Source of the DNA: Neotamlana nanhaiensis
GTDB lineage: Bacteria; Bacteroidota; Bacteroidia; Flavobacteriales; Flavobacteriaceae
Assembly: GCF_000943555.1 (NCBI RefSeq)
Contig: NZ_JTDV01000008.1
Coordinates: 62,001 to 126,000 of the forward strand
Reading direction: 5' to 3'
Length of the DNA: 64,000 bases
Shown: positions 1 to 8,282 of the stretch, one piece after another
Layout of the letters: every line of letters starts with the position of its first letter
Position numbering within the stretch: the stretch's first letter is position 1
Notes under the pieces: generated by a model
Told to the model about the DNA's origin: nothing
Database searches by the model: none
What the model saw: only the letters and a program-made list of their open reading frames with translations
Position numbers and translations under genes: made by a program

Positions 1-291
1 ATCTTGAAGTGTAGAAATTTCTTTTTTTAGTGAGGACACCAAAAGTTTCATTAGTGTTTGTACTTCTAATTTTGGGCGATTCCAGTTTTCGGTAGAAAAG
101 GCATAAAGGGTTAGGTTTTCTACCCCTAATTCGGCGCAAGCTTCAACCGTTTGTCTTACCGATTTTGTACCATTTTCATGTCCAAAGGCACGAATCATGC
201 CTTGTTGTTTTGCCCAACGCCCGTTGCCATCCATAATAATGGCAATGTGTTTTGGCAGTCGGTTAAGTTGTATGTTGTCTTTTAAATCCAT
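1..291 (-). CDS. uppS: Isoprenyl transferase (undecaprenyl diphosphate synthase), 3' part cut off by window edge
   Basis: The reverse complement opens with ATG at 291 and stays open for 97 codons to the window edge, so this is the N-terminal part only. It shows the family signature [10 protein letters not shown] (catalytic Asp about residue 21), followed by GH and later [12 protein letters not shown], typical of cis-prenyltransferases that condense eight isopentenyl diphosphates onto farnesyl diphosphate to make the C55 carrier lipid for peptidoglycan and glycans. It starts 2 nt after the stop of the upstream PorG-like gene, so the two are very probably co-transcribed. In many Flavobacteriaceae bamA follows next; that part lies outside this window. 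Confidence 0.95.
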   Translation of the reverse strand, partial: MDLKDNIQLNRLPKHIAIIMDGNGRWAKQQGMIRAFGHENGTKSVRQTVEACAELGVENLTLYAFSTENWNRPKLEVQTLMKLLVSSLKKEISTLQD

Positions 292-293
292 TT

Positions 294-986
294 TTAATCA
301 ATACAATAACATGGGTTTTCTCCAAAGGTGTAAGTTAGTGTAAAACCTGTAAATACATACCAATCGTTATTGTTTATATTTCCAAAACTATAATTTTGTC
401 TGAATTTGTTGTCTGGAATATTACCATCAATTTCATCAGAAAAAGTATAGCGCGCACCAATTTCTAAACCGAGGATAAAATTACCTAAAAAATTTGTTTT
501 AAACCCTATTGCCATAGGTATTCCGTAAGCCCAACTTTTAGTGTCTTCGGTAGTTTGTTCGCCATTTAGGTAATAGTAGTTATTGTGATTAGCCACACTT
601 AATCCTGCAAATAAATATGGTGTCGCTAATTTGTCGCCAGAATGCAGGTTGAAATCGGTAAAGGTAAACTCCATACCTGCCGAAAACTCAAGTAAATTTG
701 TGTTTAAATTATAATCTCGTTGGATGCGTCGCGGGTCATCGGATTTGTTATCGGAGGCTTTTAAATCGGAATATATCACAGAAACCCTCCAAGAATGTCT
801 GGAACTCGCATTCCATTTGTACAAAAGACCAAGTGCAGGTGCGTTTGGTGCAATATATTGGGTAGCACCTACATCGCCAATTAAATTACTGCCACCACCA
901 AAAACACCAATTTCGTTTATTTGAGAGTGAGAGAAATGTATGCTTAAAATACTTAATGTCAATAGAATAAATCGCCTCATAAACAT
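294..986 (-). CDS. PorG-like outer-membrane beta-barrel protein (DUF6089 family)
   Basis: 230 residues with an N-terminal signal peptide (hydrophobic stretch, cleavage likely after SHSQ near residue 22) and alternating aromatic beta-strands ending in a C-terminal [14 protein letters not shown] strand. The N-terminal [18 protein letters not shown] motif matches what I recall of the DUF6089/PorG family, an outer-membrane component linked to type IX secretion and gliding in Bacteroidota. The order nadK - this gene - uppS is conserved in flavobacteria, which supports the call. An alternative start lies two codons downstream (Met3, 980). Family membership is recognition from memory; a role in secretion is inferred. 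Confidence 0.75.
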   Translation of the reverse strand: MFMRRFILLTLSILSIHFSHSQINEIGVFGGGSNLIGDVGATQYIAPNAPALGLLYKWNASSRHSWRVSVIYSDLKASDNKSDDPRRIQRDYNLNTNLLEFSAGMEFTFTDFNLHSGDKLATPYLFAGLSVANHNNYYYLNGEQTTEDTKSWAYGIPMAIGFKTNFLGNFILGLEIGARYTFSDEIDGNIPDNKFRQNYSFGNINNNDWYVFTGFTLTYTFGENPCYCID

Positions 987-1072
987 TCAAAAGTTTGCAA
1001 ATATAATAAATATGATGAGCCTACAATAATATGAGCCCATTAGTATGAGTTTAAAACAGATTTTCTATTGAA

Positions 1073-1966
1073 TTATTGCTTTTGGTTTCGGTTGTCTTCA
1101 CCCCAAAGTAGTTTTTTTCTAAGTGTGTCTAAAAAGCTTTCGTTAAACAAATCAATCATTTTAATGGTAAAATCGGCTTTTTTAATTTTTATGATGGTGC
1201 CGTTGTCAAGTGTTGCAATTCGCGAATCGAGCGAAATTAAATGTTGTTGCTCTCTACCGTCTACTTTTAATTGTATTTCGGTAGAATCGGGGATTACCAA
1301 CGGGCGCGCACTTAAATTATGTGGTGCAATAGGTGTTAGTACAAAACTGTATGCGCCAGGTGTAATAACAGGTCCGCCACAACTTAAGGAGTAACCGGTA
1401 GATCCTGTTGGGGTTGAAACGATTAAGCCGTCGCTCCAATATGAAGTTAAATATTCACCATCTAAATGCGTTTCAACCGTAATCATCGAGGTGGTATTTT
1501 TTCGGCTTACGGTAACCTCGTTTAAGGCGAAGTATAAATCTTTAACATCGGCGTTTGTTGGTGAGGTTTCAACTTCTAATAAACTGCGTTCCGAAATTTT
1601 GTATTTGCCGTCAATTATATTTTGAAAAGCTTGCTCGATAGCTTCCACATGAATGGTTGCTAAAAAACCTAAACGGCCTGTGTTTATGCCAATAATAGGA
1701 ATATCGATATCTTTTACATAAGTAATGGCGCGTAAAATAGTACCATCGCCACCAACACTAACGAGTAAATCGAACGATTTATCTAAGTGGTCGAATTTAT
1801 TAAAAGTTTCAAAACCTTTAATATTATGCGCTTCATTGTTTATTAAGTTATAAAATTCGTCTTCAATGTAGGCTTCAATATCTTGTCTAAACAAATAATT
1901 AAATAATGTTTCAACCGATTTGCTTGTTGTTTTGTTGTAATAGCGTCCAAAAACGGCAACTTTCAT
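1073..1966 (-). CDS. nadK: NAD kinase
   Basis: 297 residues. The hallmark GGDGT motif is at residues 72-76 and the NAD-binding NTGRLGF motif at about 95-101, followed by a glycine-rich TPTGSTGYSLSCGGPV segment. The cytosolic enzyme phosphorylates NAD to NADP using ATP. Length is normal for the family (about 290-300). It starts 3 nt after the stop of the upstream CBS-domain gene and reads toward porG-like and uppS, so nadK probably sits in a CBS-nadK-porG-uppS transcript. Nothing is unusual in the motifs. Confidence 0.97.
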   Translation of the reverse strand: MKVAVFGRYYNKTTSKSVETLFNYLFRQDIEAYIEDEFYNLINNEAHNIKGFETFNKFDHLDKSFDLLVSVGGDGTILRAITYVKDIDIPIIGINTGRLGFLATIHVEAIEQAFQNIIDGKYKISERSLLEVETSPTNADVKDLYFALNEVTVSRKNTTSMITVETHLDGEYLTSYWSDGLIVSTPTGSTGYSLSCGGPVITPGAYSFVLTPIAPHNLSARPLVIPDSTEIQLKVDGREQQHLISLDSRIATLDNGTIIKIKKADFTIKMIDLFNESFLDTLRKKLLWGEDNRNQKQ

Positions 1967-1969
1967 AAA

Positions 1970-2629
1970 TTAAATGTTTAAATAACGGTTTAAGTAATCG
2001 CTTCGTTCTTTTAAATTAGCAACGTAGCTGTCTTCTTCGTGGTTCGATACAATATTATAACTATAACGACGAAAGGTTTGAATAATATCGTTAAGTCCTA
2101 TATTTCCTATTTTTAAGGTAATTTGCACCAAATCGGAATTCATTTTAGATAAAAAAGCCCCTAACAATTTGCCGTCGTTCGATTCTACAATCTGACTAAT
2201 TTCGCTAAATGAATAGTCGTTAATACCTTTTTCTACCACTAATACGCCGCCTGGTTCGGCAAAAAATGGTGAGTCGCCAAATAAGTTAATAATATCGTTG
2301 AGTTCGTAATAGCCTAAATAGTCGTTTTTTTCGCTTAAAACAGGCATAATGTTGGTTGAGTTTATAGAGAAAGCCTCTAAAACATCAATTAATAATGTGG
2401 TGTTACGAACATAAAAATCTTCAATCGCATATTTGTAATCATCGAGTTGCTTTTCGTTATCAAAACAATGTGCGTCAGTTTCAGAGAAACATCCTAAATA
2501 AGCATCGTTGTCGTCTGTAATTGGGATATGGGTAAGTGTTAATTGGTTAAACAGTTGTTGCATATCGCTAATTTTACTTTTGCTATTTAGCGGTTTTATG
2601 TCGTTTAATATAAATTCTGAAAGTTTCAT
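1970..2629 (-). CDS. CBS-domain protein with C-terminal ACT-like region
   Basis: 219 residues when started at the ATG at 2627-2629 (MKLSEFILNDIKPL), the start I prefer. The frame stays open upstream to 2752, but that extension would run into the divergent pdxJ gene and has no domain character. Residues 1-115 form two CBS motifs (HIPITD... and IMPVLSEKNDYLGYY...), a module that senses adenosyl ligands; residues about 125-200 (GGVLVVEKGINDYSFSEIS...) look like an ACT-type fold. The gene immediately precedes nadK with a 3-nt gap, a conserved flavobacterial pairing that suggests a nucleotide-sensing role, but the actual ligand and target are unknown. Confidence 0.8.
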   Translation of the reverse strand: MKLSEFILNDIKPLNSKSKISDMQQLFNQLTLTHIPITDDNDAYLGCFSETDAHCFDNEKQLDDYKYAIEDFYVRNTTLLIDVLEAFSINSTNIMPVLSEKNDYLGYYELNDIINLFGDSPFFAEPGGVLVVEKGINDYSFSEISQIVESNDGKLLGAFLSKMNSDLVQITLKIGNIGLNDIIQTFRRYSYNIVSNHEEDSYVANLKERSDYLNRYLNI

Positions 2630-2715
2630 AGCGCTATTATTTACCTGCAAATTAATCAAAAAAATACTATGTATGCCTGTTCTACTTTGTATTTTTGCTT
2701 TGTAAATTAGATTTA

Positions 2716-3432
2716 ATGACAAAGTTAAGCGTAAATATAAATAAGATTGCAACCTTAAGAAACTCGCGAGGTGGCGATGTACCTAATGTGGTAACTTTTG
2801 CTAAAGACGCCCAACGTTTTGGAGCCGAAGGAATAACCATTCACCCCAGACCTGACGAACGCCATATTCGTTACCAAGATGCACGCGATTTAAAACCCGA
2901 AGTTTATACCGAATATAATATTGAAGGCAACCCAATAGAATCGTTTATGAATTTAGTGCTTGAGGTTAAACCTACTCAAGTAACTTTAGTGCCCGATGCC
3001 GTTGATGCTATTACAAGCAATGCGGGTTGGGATACTATTAAACACAAAGATTTTTTAGTTGATGTGATTAAGGAATTTCAGCAAAAGGATATTAGAACTT
3101 CCATTTTTGTAGATCCCGATTTAAAACAAATTGAAGGAGCAAAAGCCACAGGAACTGATAGAATAGAATTGTACACCGAAGGTTACGCACACCAATATAG
3201 CTTAGGAAATAAAGCGGCTATAAACCCTTATGCAGAAAGTGCCGAATTAGCCAACGAATTGGGTTTAGGTATTAATGCAGGCCATGATTTATCGCTAGAT
3301 AATATTGAGTTTTTCAAGAATAACATTCCTAATTTATTAGAAGTATCTATTGGGCACGCACTAATTGCAGAAAGTTTGTATTTGGGTGTCGAGAATGTGA
3401 TTCAAATGTATCTTAGTAAACTCAAATCATAA
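2716..3432 (+). CDS. pdxJ: Pyridoxine 5'-phosphate synthase
   Basis: 238 residues from the ATG at 2716 (MTKLSVNINKIATLRNSRGG); the frame extends to a TTG-type codon at 2695 but homologues begin at the TKLSVNINK segment. It has the PdxJ phosphate-binding and catalytic features: NINKIATLRNSRGG at the N-terminus, ITIHPRPDERHI around residue 40-51, and the C-terminal EVSIGHALIAESL. The enzyme condenses 1-deoxyxylulose 5-phosphate with 3-amino-1-hydroxyacetone phosphate to make pyridoxine 5'-phosphate for vitamin B6. A TATTTTTG -7-like element at 2690-2697 fits a very short leader. PLP made here serves the many PLP enzymes coded later in the window (ilvA, argD, metY, metZ). Confidence 0.97.
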   Translation: MTKLSVNINKIATLRNSRGGDVPNVVTFAKDAQRFGAEGITIHPRPDERHIRYQDARDLKPEVYTEYNIEGNPIESFMNLVLEVKPTQVTLVPDAVDAITSNAGWDTIKHKDFLVDVIKEFQQKDIRTSIFVDPDLKQIEGAKATGTDRIELYTEGYAHQYSLGNKAAINPYAESAELANELGLGINAGHDLSLDNIEFFKNNIPNLLEVSIGHALIAESLYLGVENVIQMYLSKLKS

Positions 3433-3459
3433 TTCAGAAATCCGAATTCAAAATCAATA

Positions 3460-4224
3460 ATGATACTACATTCAAACATATTAGGAGAAGGAAAGCCATT
3501 TATAATTCTTCATGGTTTTTTGGGTATGAGTGATAACTGGAAAACCTTAGGAAGTAAATTTAGCGAACAAGGTTACCAAGTCCATTTGGTCGACCAACGC
3601 AACCACGGCAGAAGCTTTTGGAGCGATACCTTTAATTATGAAGTTTTAGCTGAAGATTTAAAAAACTATTGCGACCATCATAATTTTAAAGATATTGTGC
3701 TTTTGGGGCATTCTATGGGTGGTAAAACAGCGATGTTGTTTGCTACAATGTATCCAGAATATGTGTCGAAATTATTGGTTGCCGATATATCTCCACGCTT
3801 TTACCCTGTGCATCACGATGCTATTTTAAACGGATTGAGCGCACTCGATTTCACCACTATAAAAAGTAGAGGAGCCGCCGATAAAGCTTTAGGAGAATAC
3901 ATTTCAGATTTTGGAACACGACAATTTTTACTTAAAAATATTTACCGTGTAAATAAGGATACTTTTGGTTTACGCATAAATTTAGAAGTGCTTCACAACG
4001 AAGTTGCCGAGGTAGGCGAAGCGTTACCAACGCAGAACACCTTTGATAAAGATACCTTGTTTTTACGTGGCGATCGTTCAGAATATATTGGTGTTGGAGA
4101 CGAAAGTATTATAAAACGCCATTTTCCAAAAGCTGATATTATAACAATTTCTAATGCAGGCCATTGGTTGCATGCCGAAAACCCTGATGATTTTTATGAT
4201 TCCGTTATGAGCTTTTTAAATTAG
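3460..4224 (+). CDS. Alpha/beta-fold hydrolase, YbfF-type esterase
   Basis: 254 residues. HGFLG at about residue 18 forms the oxyanion-hole region, GHSMGGK places the nucleophile at Ser85, and the late NAGHWLHAENPDDF gives the catalytic His; an Asp in the preceding strand (LFLRGDRSEYIG) completes a plausible triad. VDQRNHGRS resembles the conserved segment of the E. coli YbfF esterases, which cleave acyl-CoA and short esters in vitro. It begins 27 nt after pdxJ on the same strand, so co-transcription is likely; the true substrate is not known. Confidence 0.85.
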   Translation: MILHSNILGEGKPFIILHGFLGMSDNWKTLGSKFSEQGYQVHLVDQRNHGRSFWSDTFNYEVLAEDLKNYCDHHNFKDIVLLGHSMGGKTAMLFATMYPEYVSKLLVADISPRFYPVHHDAILNGLSALDFTTIKSRGAADKALGEYISDFGTRQFLLKNIYRVNKDTFGLRINLEVLHNEVAEVGEALPTQNTFDKDTLFLRGDRSEYIGVGDESIIKRHFPKADIITISNAGHWLHAENPDDFYDSVMSFLN

Positions 4225-4253
4225 GTTTTATTACATTTCATAAAAATATTTAT

Positions 4254-4601
4254 ATGAAACTAATAATTCGACTTCTTTTAAACGCCATTATAGTATTTGC
4301 TTTAGCACATGTTTTAAGCGGCGTTTATGTAAGTAGCTACGTTACGGCAATTATTGTAGCTGTAGTACTTTCAATTCTAAACTTATTTGTAAAGCCTATT
4401 TTGGTTATTTTCACCTTGCCAATTACCATACTAACGTTGGGCTTATTTTTGCTTGTAATTAATGCGTTAATAATTCTGTTGGCTGATAATTTAATTGATG
4501 GGTTTTCGGTTAATAGTATCTGGACTGCCATACTTTTTAGCATCTTATTATCTATTTTGCAATCTATTATTCAATCTACATTAAAAGAAGATAAAAAGTA
4601 G
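4254..4601 (+). CDS. Small integral membrane protein of the phage-holin-4 / YvlD family
   Basis: 115 residues almost entirely hydrophobic, with about four membrane segments (residues 3-22, 28-50, 53-78, 88-108) and a short charged tail (TLKEDKK). The segment LNLFVKPILVIFTLPITILTLGLF is characteristic of the YvlD/Mycobacterial-4TM superfamily that databases label phage holin family protein. The neighbours are chromosomal housekeeping genes, so a holin function should not be assumed from the name. It lies 29 nt downstream of the esterase and before the tig promoter. Function unknown. Confidence 0.8.
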   Translation: MKLIIRLLLNAIIVFALAHVLSGVYVSSYVTAIIVAVVLSILNLFVKPILVIFTLPITILTLGLFLLVINALIILLADNLIDGFSVNSIWTAILFSILLSILQSIIQSTLKEDKK

Positions 4602-4625
4602 TCTATAAATCAACCGATTAAAAAC

Positions 4626-4664
4626 TTTGTTGGGATGTAAAAATAGCTTACTTTTGCATCCCAA
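4626..4664 (+). promoter_or_regulatory. tig promoter: -33 TTTG, 19-nt spacer, -7 TACTTTTG, flanked by an inverted repeat
   Basis: TTTG at 4626-4629 and TACTTTTG at 4649-4656 match the Bacteroidota vegetative consensus (TTTG - about 19 nt - TAnnTTTG) at ideal spacing. An 8-bp perfect inverted repeat, TTGGGATG at 4630-4637 and CATCCCAA at 4657-4664, brackets the -7 element and would overlap the transcription start. It could be an operator, or the hairpin followed by a T-rich tract may end the upstream transcript. Confidence 0.75.
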
Positions 4665-4685
4665 TTTTAATTTCGATTAAAGTTG

Positions 4686-4703
4686 TTTCCGCGAAAGCGA
4701 AAA
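4686..4703. repeat. Short palindromic extragenic repeat (TTCCGCGAAAGCG type)
   Basis: TTTCCGCGAAAGCGAAA lies in the tig leader. The same palindromic core recurs inverted at 16419-16438, upstream of the AsmA-like gene. I recognise this GC-rich core as a common interspersed motif of flavobacterial intergenic regions; it stands out against the AT-rich background. Confidence 0.55.
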
Positions 4704-4769
4704 TTTAATAAATAAGGCTGTAATGCCAAATTAAATTGTTAAACACCTTTTAAGGTATATAGAGTTACA

Positions 4770-6098
4770 ATGAATATTACAAGAGAAAACGTTGATGCAT
4801 TAAATGCTGTAGTAAAAGTAGATATCGCTAAAGAAGATTATAGCGATAAAGTAGAGAAAATCTTAACAGATTACAGAAAGACAGCTAACATTCCTGGTTT
4901 TAGAAAAGGGCATGTGCCAATGGGAATGGTGAAGAAACAATACGGTAAAGCCGTTTTGGTTGATGAAGTAAATAAGCTTTTACAAGATGCTTTAAACAAG
5001 TATTTAACCGAAGAAAAACTAGATGTTCTTGGGCAACCTCTACCAAAACCTCAAGATGATATTGATTGGGACGCCGATAAATTTTCGTTTGAATTTGAAT
5101 TAGGTTTAGCGCCAGAATTCGAGGTAGAATTAAAAGGTAAAAAAGCCATCACGCAATACAACATTGTTGCCGACGATAAAATGATTGACGAGCAAGTAGA
5201 GCGTATACAAAAACAATACGGTAAATTAGTTTCTCAAGATACTGTTGAAAAAGACAGCGAAGTTACTGGAAATTACACCAACGAAGAAAAAGAAATTGAT
5301 AACAAAGTCACTTTAACTTTAGATAAGTTTAAAGGAAAAAGTACCGAAAAACAATTTATTGGTGCTAAAGTAGGTGATGTTATTACTTTAAAAACTAAAG
5401 GACTTTATGACGACGAGCACGAGTTAATGCATGCTTTAAAATTAGGTCACGATGAGGTTCATGGTTTAGATATTGAAGTTAACTTTACGATTTCTGAAAT
5501 TAATAAGCGTGAGCTTGCCGATTTAGATCAAGAATTATTCGATAAATTATTTGGTGAAGGCACGGTAAAATCGGTTACTGAGTTAAAAGAAAAAATTAAG
5601 GAAGATGCCGAAAAACAATTCGTGCAACAAGCCGATCAAAAGTTGCTTAACGACGTTACAGAATATTTAGTTGAAAACACTAAATTTGATTTACCTGCTG
5701 AATTCTTAACCAAGTGGATGCAAACTGCTGGTGAAACAGAAATGGATGCAGAACAAGCAAAAGAAGAATACGAAAAGTCTGAAAAAAGCTTACGTTACCA
5801 GTTAATTGAAGGTAAATTAATTGAAGCTAACGATATTAAAATTACTATGGATGATATTAAAGATCATGCTCGTAATATGATTAAAGGACAAATGGCTCAA
5901 TTTGGTCAAATGAATCCTTCAGATAAAGAATTAGACGATATCGCTGCACGTGTATTATCAAACCAAGATGAGGCACGCAGAATATCAGAACAAATTATTA
6001 GTCAGCGTTTATTAGCTATTTACAAAGAAAAAGCGAATCTTAAAGTAAAAGAATTAAGTTACGAAAACTTTGTTAAAGAAGTGTACGGCGACAAGTAA
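4770..6098 (+). CDS. tig: Trigger factor (ribosome-associated chaperone)
   Basis: 442 residues. The N-terminal ribosome-binding domain carries the signature region NIPGFRKGHVPMGMVKKQYG (about residues 39-58), with the Gly-Phe-Arg-Lys loop that docks at the ribosomal exit tunnel. The middle is the PPIase-like domain region, weakly conserved as is common in Bacteroidota, and the C-terminal helical chaperone arms run from about residue 250 to the end. It receives nascent chains in the cytosol. It precedes clpP and clpX, the classic tig-clpP-clpX order, but a strong terminator separates tig from clpP. Confidence 0.96.
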   Translation: MNITRENVDALNAVVKVDIAKEDYSDKVEKILTDYRKTANIPGFRKGHVPMGMVKKQYGKAVLVDEVNKLLQDALNKYLTEEKLDVLGQPLPKPQDDIDWDADKFSFEFELGLAPEFEVELKGKKAITQYNIVADDKMIDEQVERIQKQYGKLVSQDTVEKDSEVTGNYTNEEKEIDNKVTLTLDKFKGKSTEKQFIGAKVGDVITLKTKGLYDDEHELMHALKLGHDEVHGLDIEVNFTISEINKRELADLDQELFDKLFGEGTVKSVTELKEKIKEDAEKQFVQQADQKLLNDVTEYLVENTKFDLPAEFLTKWMQTAGETEMDAEQAKEEYEKSEKSLRYQLIEGKLIEANDIKITMDDIKDHARNMIKGQMAQFGQMNPSDKELDDIAARVLSNQDEARRISEQIISQRLLAIYKEKANLKVKELSYENFVKEVYGDK

Positions 6099-6120
6099 TT
6101 AAAAAATTAAATGCTTATCT

Positions 6121-6157
6121 TTAAGCGCTTAAATCTTGTTGATTTAAGCGCTTTTTT
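6121..6157 (+). terminator. Rho-independent terminator after tig
   Basis: A 13-bp stem, AAGCGCTTAAATC at 6123-6135 pairing with GATTTAAGCGCTT at 6141-6153 around a TTGTT loop, is followed by a T run. It separates tig transcription from clpP. Confidence 0.9.
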
Positions 6158-6231
6158 ATTACAAACCTATTAAGATTTATTTGTATTTTATTGTAAATCA
6201 AATCTTTATAAAATAAACTTCAAATTAAAAT

Positions 6232-6906
6232 ATGGACTACGCAAAAGAATTTGAAAAATTCGCGATAAAAGACCAAGGCATAAGCAGTACGTACTACAAT
6301 AAAATTATAAGTAGCATGTATCCTACCAATTTAACACCAAACATTATTGAGGAGCGCCAAATGAATATTGCTGTTTTCGATGTGTTTTCACGTTTAATGA
6401 TGGATAGAATTATATTTTTAGGAACAGGAATTAACGACCAAGTTGCAAATATTGTACAAGCGCAGTTACTGTTTTTAGAAAGCACCGATGCAAATAAAGA
6501 TATTCAAATTTATATTAACTCTCCAGGAGGAAGCGTTTACGCTGGTTTAGGTATTTACGATACCATGCAATTTATTAAGCCAGATGTGGCCACTATTTGT
6601 ACAGGAATGGCAGCATCAATGGGTGCGGTTTTACTGTGTGCAGGAGCAAAAGGTAAGCGTAGCGGTTTAACACATTCGCGTGTTATGATTCACCAACCAT
6701 TAGGTGGGGCGCAAGGTCAGGCTAGTGATATTGAAATTACGGCTAAAGAGATTCTTACTTTAAAAGAAGAACTTTATAGAATTATTAGTAAACATTCGGG
6801 GCAAGATTACGACAAAATTTACGAAGATAGTGATAGAGATTACTGGATGAAAGCCGATAAAGCTAAAGAATACGGTATGATTGACGAGATTTTAGCCCGT
6901 AATTAA
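6232..6906 (+). CDS. clpP: ATP-dependent Clp protease proteolytic subunit
   Basis: 224 residues. The catalytic triad is visible: Ser129 in GMAASMGA, His154 in MIHQPLGG and an Asp within EDSDRDYWM (about 199-203); [16 protein letters not shown] is the family signature. ClpP forms a tetradecameric chamber that degrades proteins unfolded by ClpX. The N-terminal 45 residues (MDYAKEF...IIEERQ) are longer than in E. coli, as is usual in Bacteroidota. It lies 65 nt before clpX with no terminator between them, so the pair is likely one transcript. Confidence 0.97.
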   Translation: MDYAKEFEKFAIKDQGISSTYYNKIISSMYPTNLTPNIIEERQMNIAVFDVFSRLMMDRIIFLGTGINDQVANIVQAQLLFLESTDANKDIQIYINSPGGSVYAGLGIYDTMQFIKPDVATICTGMAASMGAVLLCAGAKGKRSGLTHSRVMIHQPLGGAQGQASDIEITAKEILTLKEELYRIISKHSGQDYDKIYEDSDRDYWMKADKAKEYGMIDEILARN

Positions 6907-6970
6907 AATAAAAATTTGTAAATTTAATATTGATTTACAATGATTTACAGTAATAATTAGAATTGATTTA

Positions 6971-8203
6971 ATGGCAAAGGAAGAATTAGAATGTTCATTT
7001 TGTGGTCGTAAAAAGCCAGAAACTAACTTATTAATTGCAGGTTTAGATGCGCATATTTGCGACCGTTGTATAGAACAAGCTCATGGTATTGTTTTAGAAG
7101 AGTCGAAACAAAGCGATAGTAGCGATTTATCTGCCGAGTTAAAACTGCGTAAACCGCAGCAAATAAAGGCTTTTTTAGACGAATATATTATTGGTCAAGA
7201 TGTTACCAAAAAGGTGATGTCAGTAGCAGTTTATAATCACTACAAGCGCTTGTTACAAACGCCAACTAAGGATGATATCGATATTCAAAAAAGTAATATC
7301 ATTATGGTTGGGCAAACAGGTACGGGTAAAACATTAATGGCTAAAACAGTTGCCAGAATGTTAAATGTGCCTTTAGCAATTGTAGATGCTACAGTATTAA
7401 CCGAAGCGGGATATGTTGGTGAAGATGTTGAAAGCATTTTAACAAGATTACTGCAAGCTGCCGATTATAACCTGGAAAAGGCAGAAAAAGGAATTGTTTT
7501 TATTGATGAAATTGATAAAATAGCTCGTAAAAGTGATAACCCTTCAATAACTCGTGATGTTTCGGGTGAAGGTGTGCAACAGGCCTTATTAAAACTTTTA
7601 GAAGGTACCGTTGTTAACGTGCCACCAAAAGGCGGACGTAAACATCCGGACCAAAAGTTTATTGAAGTAAATACTGAAAATATTCTATTTATTGCTGGTG
7701 GTGCTTTTGATGGTATAGAGCGTGTTATTTCTAAACGATTAAATATGCAAGCGGTTGGTTATAGTGCTTCGATGTCTGATGATGTTGTCGATCAAAACCA
7801 TTTGTTACAGTATATTATTCCAAAGGATTTAAAGGATTTTGGATTAATTCCAGAAATTATTGGGCGTTTACCTGTATTAACTTACATGGATCCGTTAGAT
7901 GCCAATACACTTAGAGCAATTTTAACCGAGCCTAAAAATGCTTTAATTAAACAATACAGAAAATTGTTTGATATGGATGATATAGACTTTAGTATTACCG
8001 ATGGTGCTCTAGAGTTTATAGTAGGTAAAGCAATTGAGTATAAGTTAGGAGCTCGTGGATTGCGTTCGCTTTGTGAAGAAATTTTAACCGATGCGATGTT
8101 TGAATTACCAAGCAGTAACGAGAAAAAATTAAATGTAACTAAAGCTTACGCCGAGGAAAAATTAACCAAAACTACTTTAAAAAAGTTAAAAGCTGTTTCG
8201 TAA
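6971..8203 (+). CDS. clpX: ATP-dependent Clp protease ATP-binding subunit ClpX
   Basis: 410 residues. The N-terminal zinc-binding domain has paired cysteines C8-x2-C11 and C30-x2-C33. The AAA+ domain has Walker A GQTGTGKT at 114-121, Walker [11 protein letters not shown], and [14 protein letters not shown], a ClpX hallmark; the C-terminal SELGARGLR-type sensor 2 appears as [13 protein letters not shown]. It unfolds substrates and feeds them to ClpP. It sits directly downstream of clpP on the same strand. Confidence 0.98.
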   Translation: MAKEELECSFCGRKKPETNLLIAGLDAHICDRCIEQAHGIVLEESKQSDSSDLSAELKLRKPQQIKAFLDEYIIGQDVTKKVMSVAVYNHYKRLLQTPTKDDIDIQKSNIIMVGQTGTGKTLMAKTVARMLNVPLAIVDATVLTEAGYVGEDVESILTRLLQAADYNLEKAEKGIVFIDEIDKIARKSDNPSITRDVSGEGVQQALLKLLEGTVVNVPPKGGRKHPDQKFIEVNTENILFIAGGAFDGIERVISKRLNMQAVGYSASMSDDVVDQNHLLQYIIPKDLKDFGLIPEIIGRLPVLTYMDPLDANTLRAILTEPKNALIKQYRKLFDMDDIDFSITDGALEFIVGKAIEYKLGARGLRSLCEEILTDAMFELPSSNEKKLNVTKAYAEEKLTKTTLKKLKAVS

Positions 8204-8224
8204 AATAGCTAGTTTATAAAAATA

Positions 8225-8260
8225 AAAACCACGATATTTTTTATATATCGTGGTTTTTTT
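8225..8260. terminator. Bidirectional terminator between clpX and the convergent OmpA-family gene
   Basis: AAAACCACGATAT at 8225-8237 pairs with ATATCGTGGTTTT starting near 8245, with T runs on both strands. It lies between the converging 3' ends at 8203 and 8283 and can serve both genes. Confidence 0.88.
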
Positions 8261-8282
8261 ATGGGTTATTTTTTACGAGTTT

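Noticed and set aside
2630-2752. Longer N-terminus of the CBS-domain protein from 2752.
   Set aside because: It would overlap the divergent pdxJ start, and the added 41 residues have no domain character.
4254-4601. Possible prophage remnant suggested by the 'phage holin' family of this small membrane protein.
   Set aside because: No phage structural, lysis or integrase genes nearby and the neighbourhood is core housekeeping. The family name is misleading for chromosomal YvlD-type proteins.
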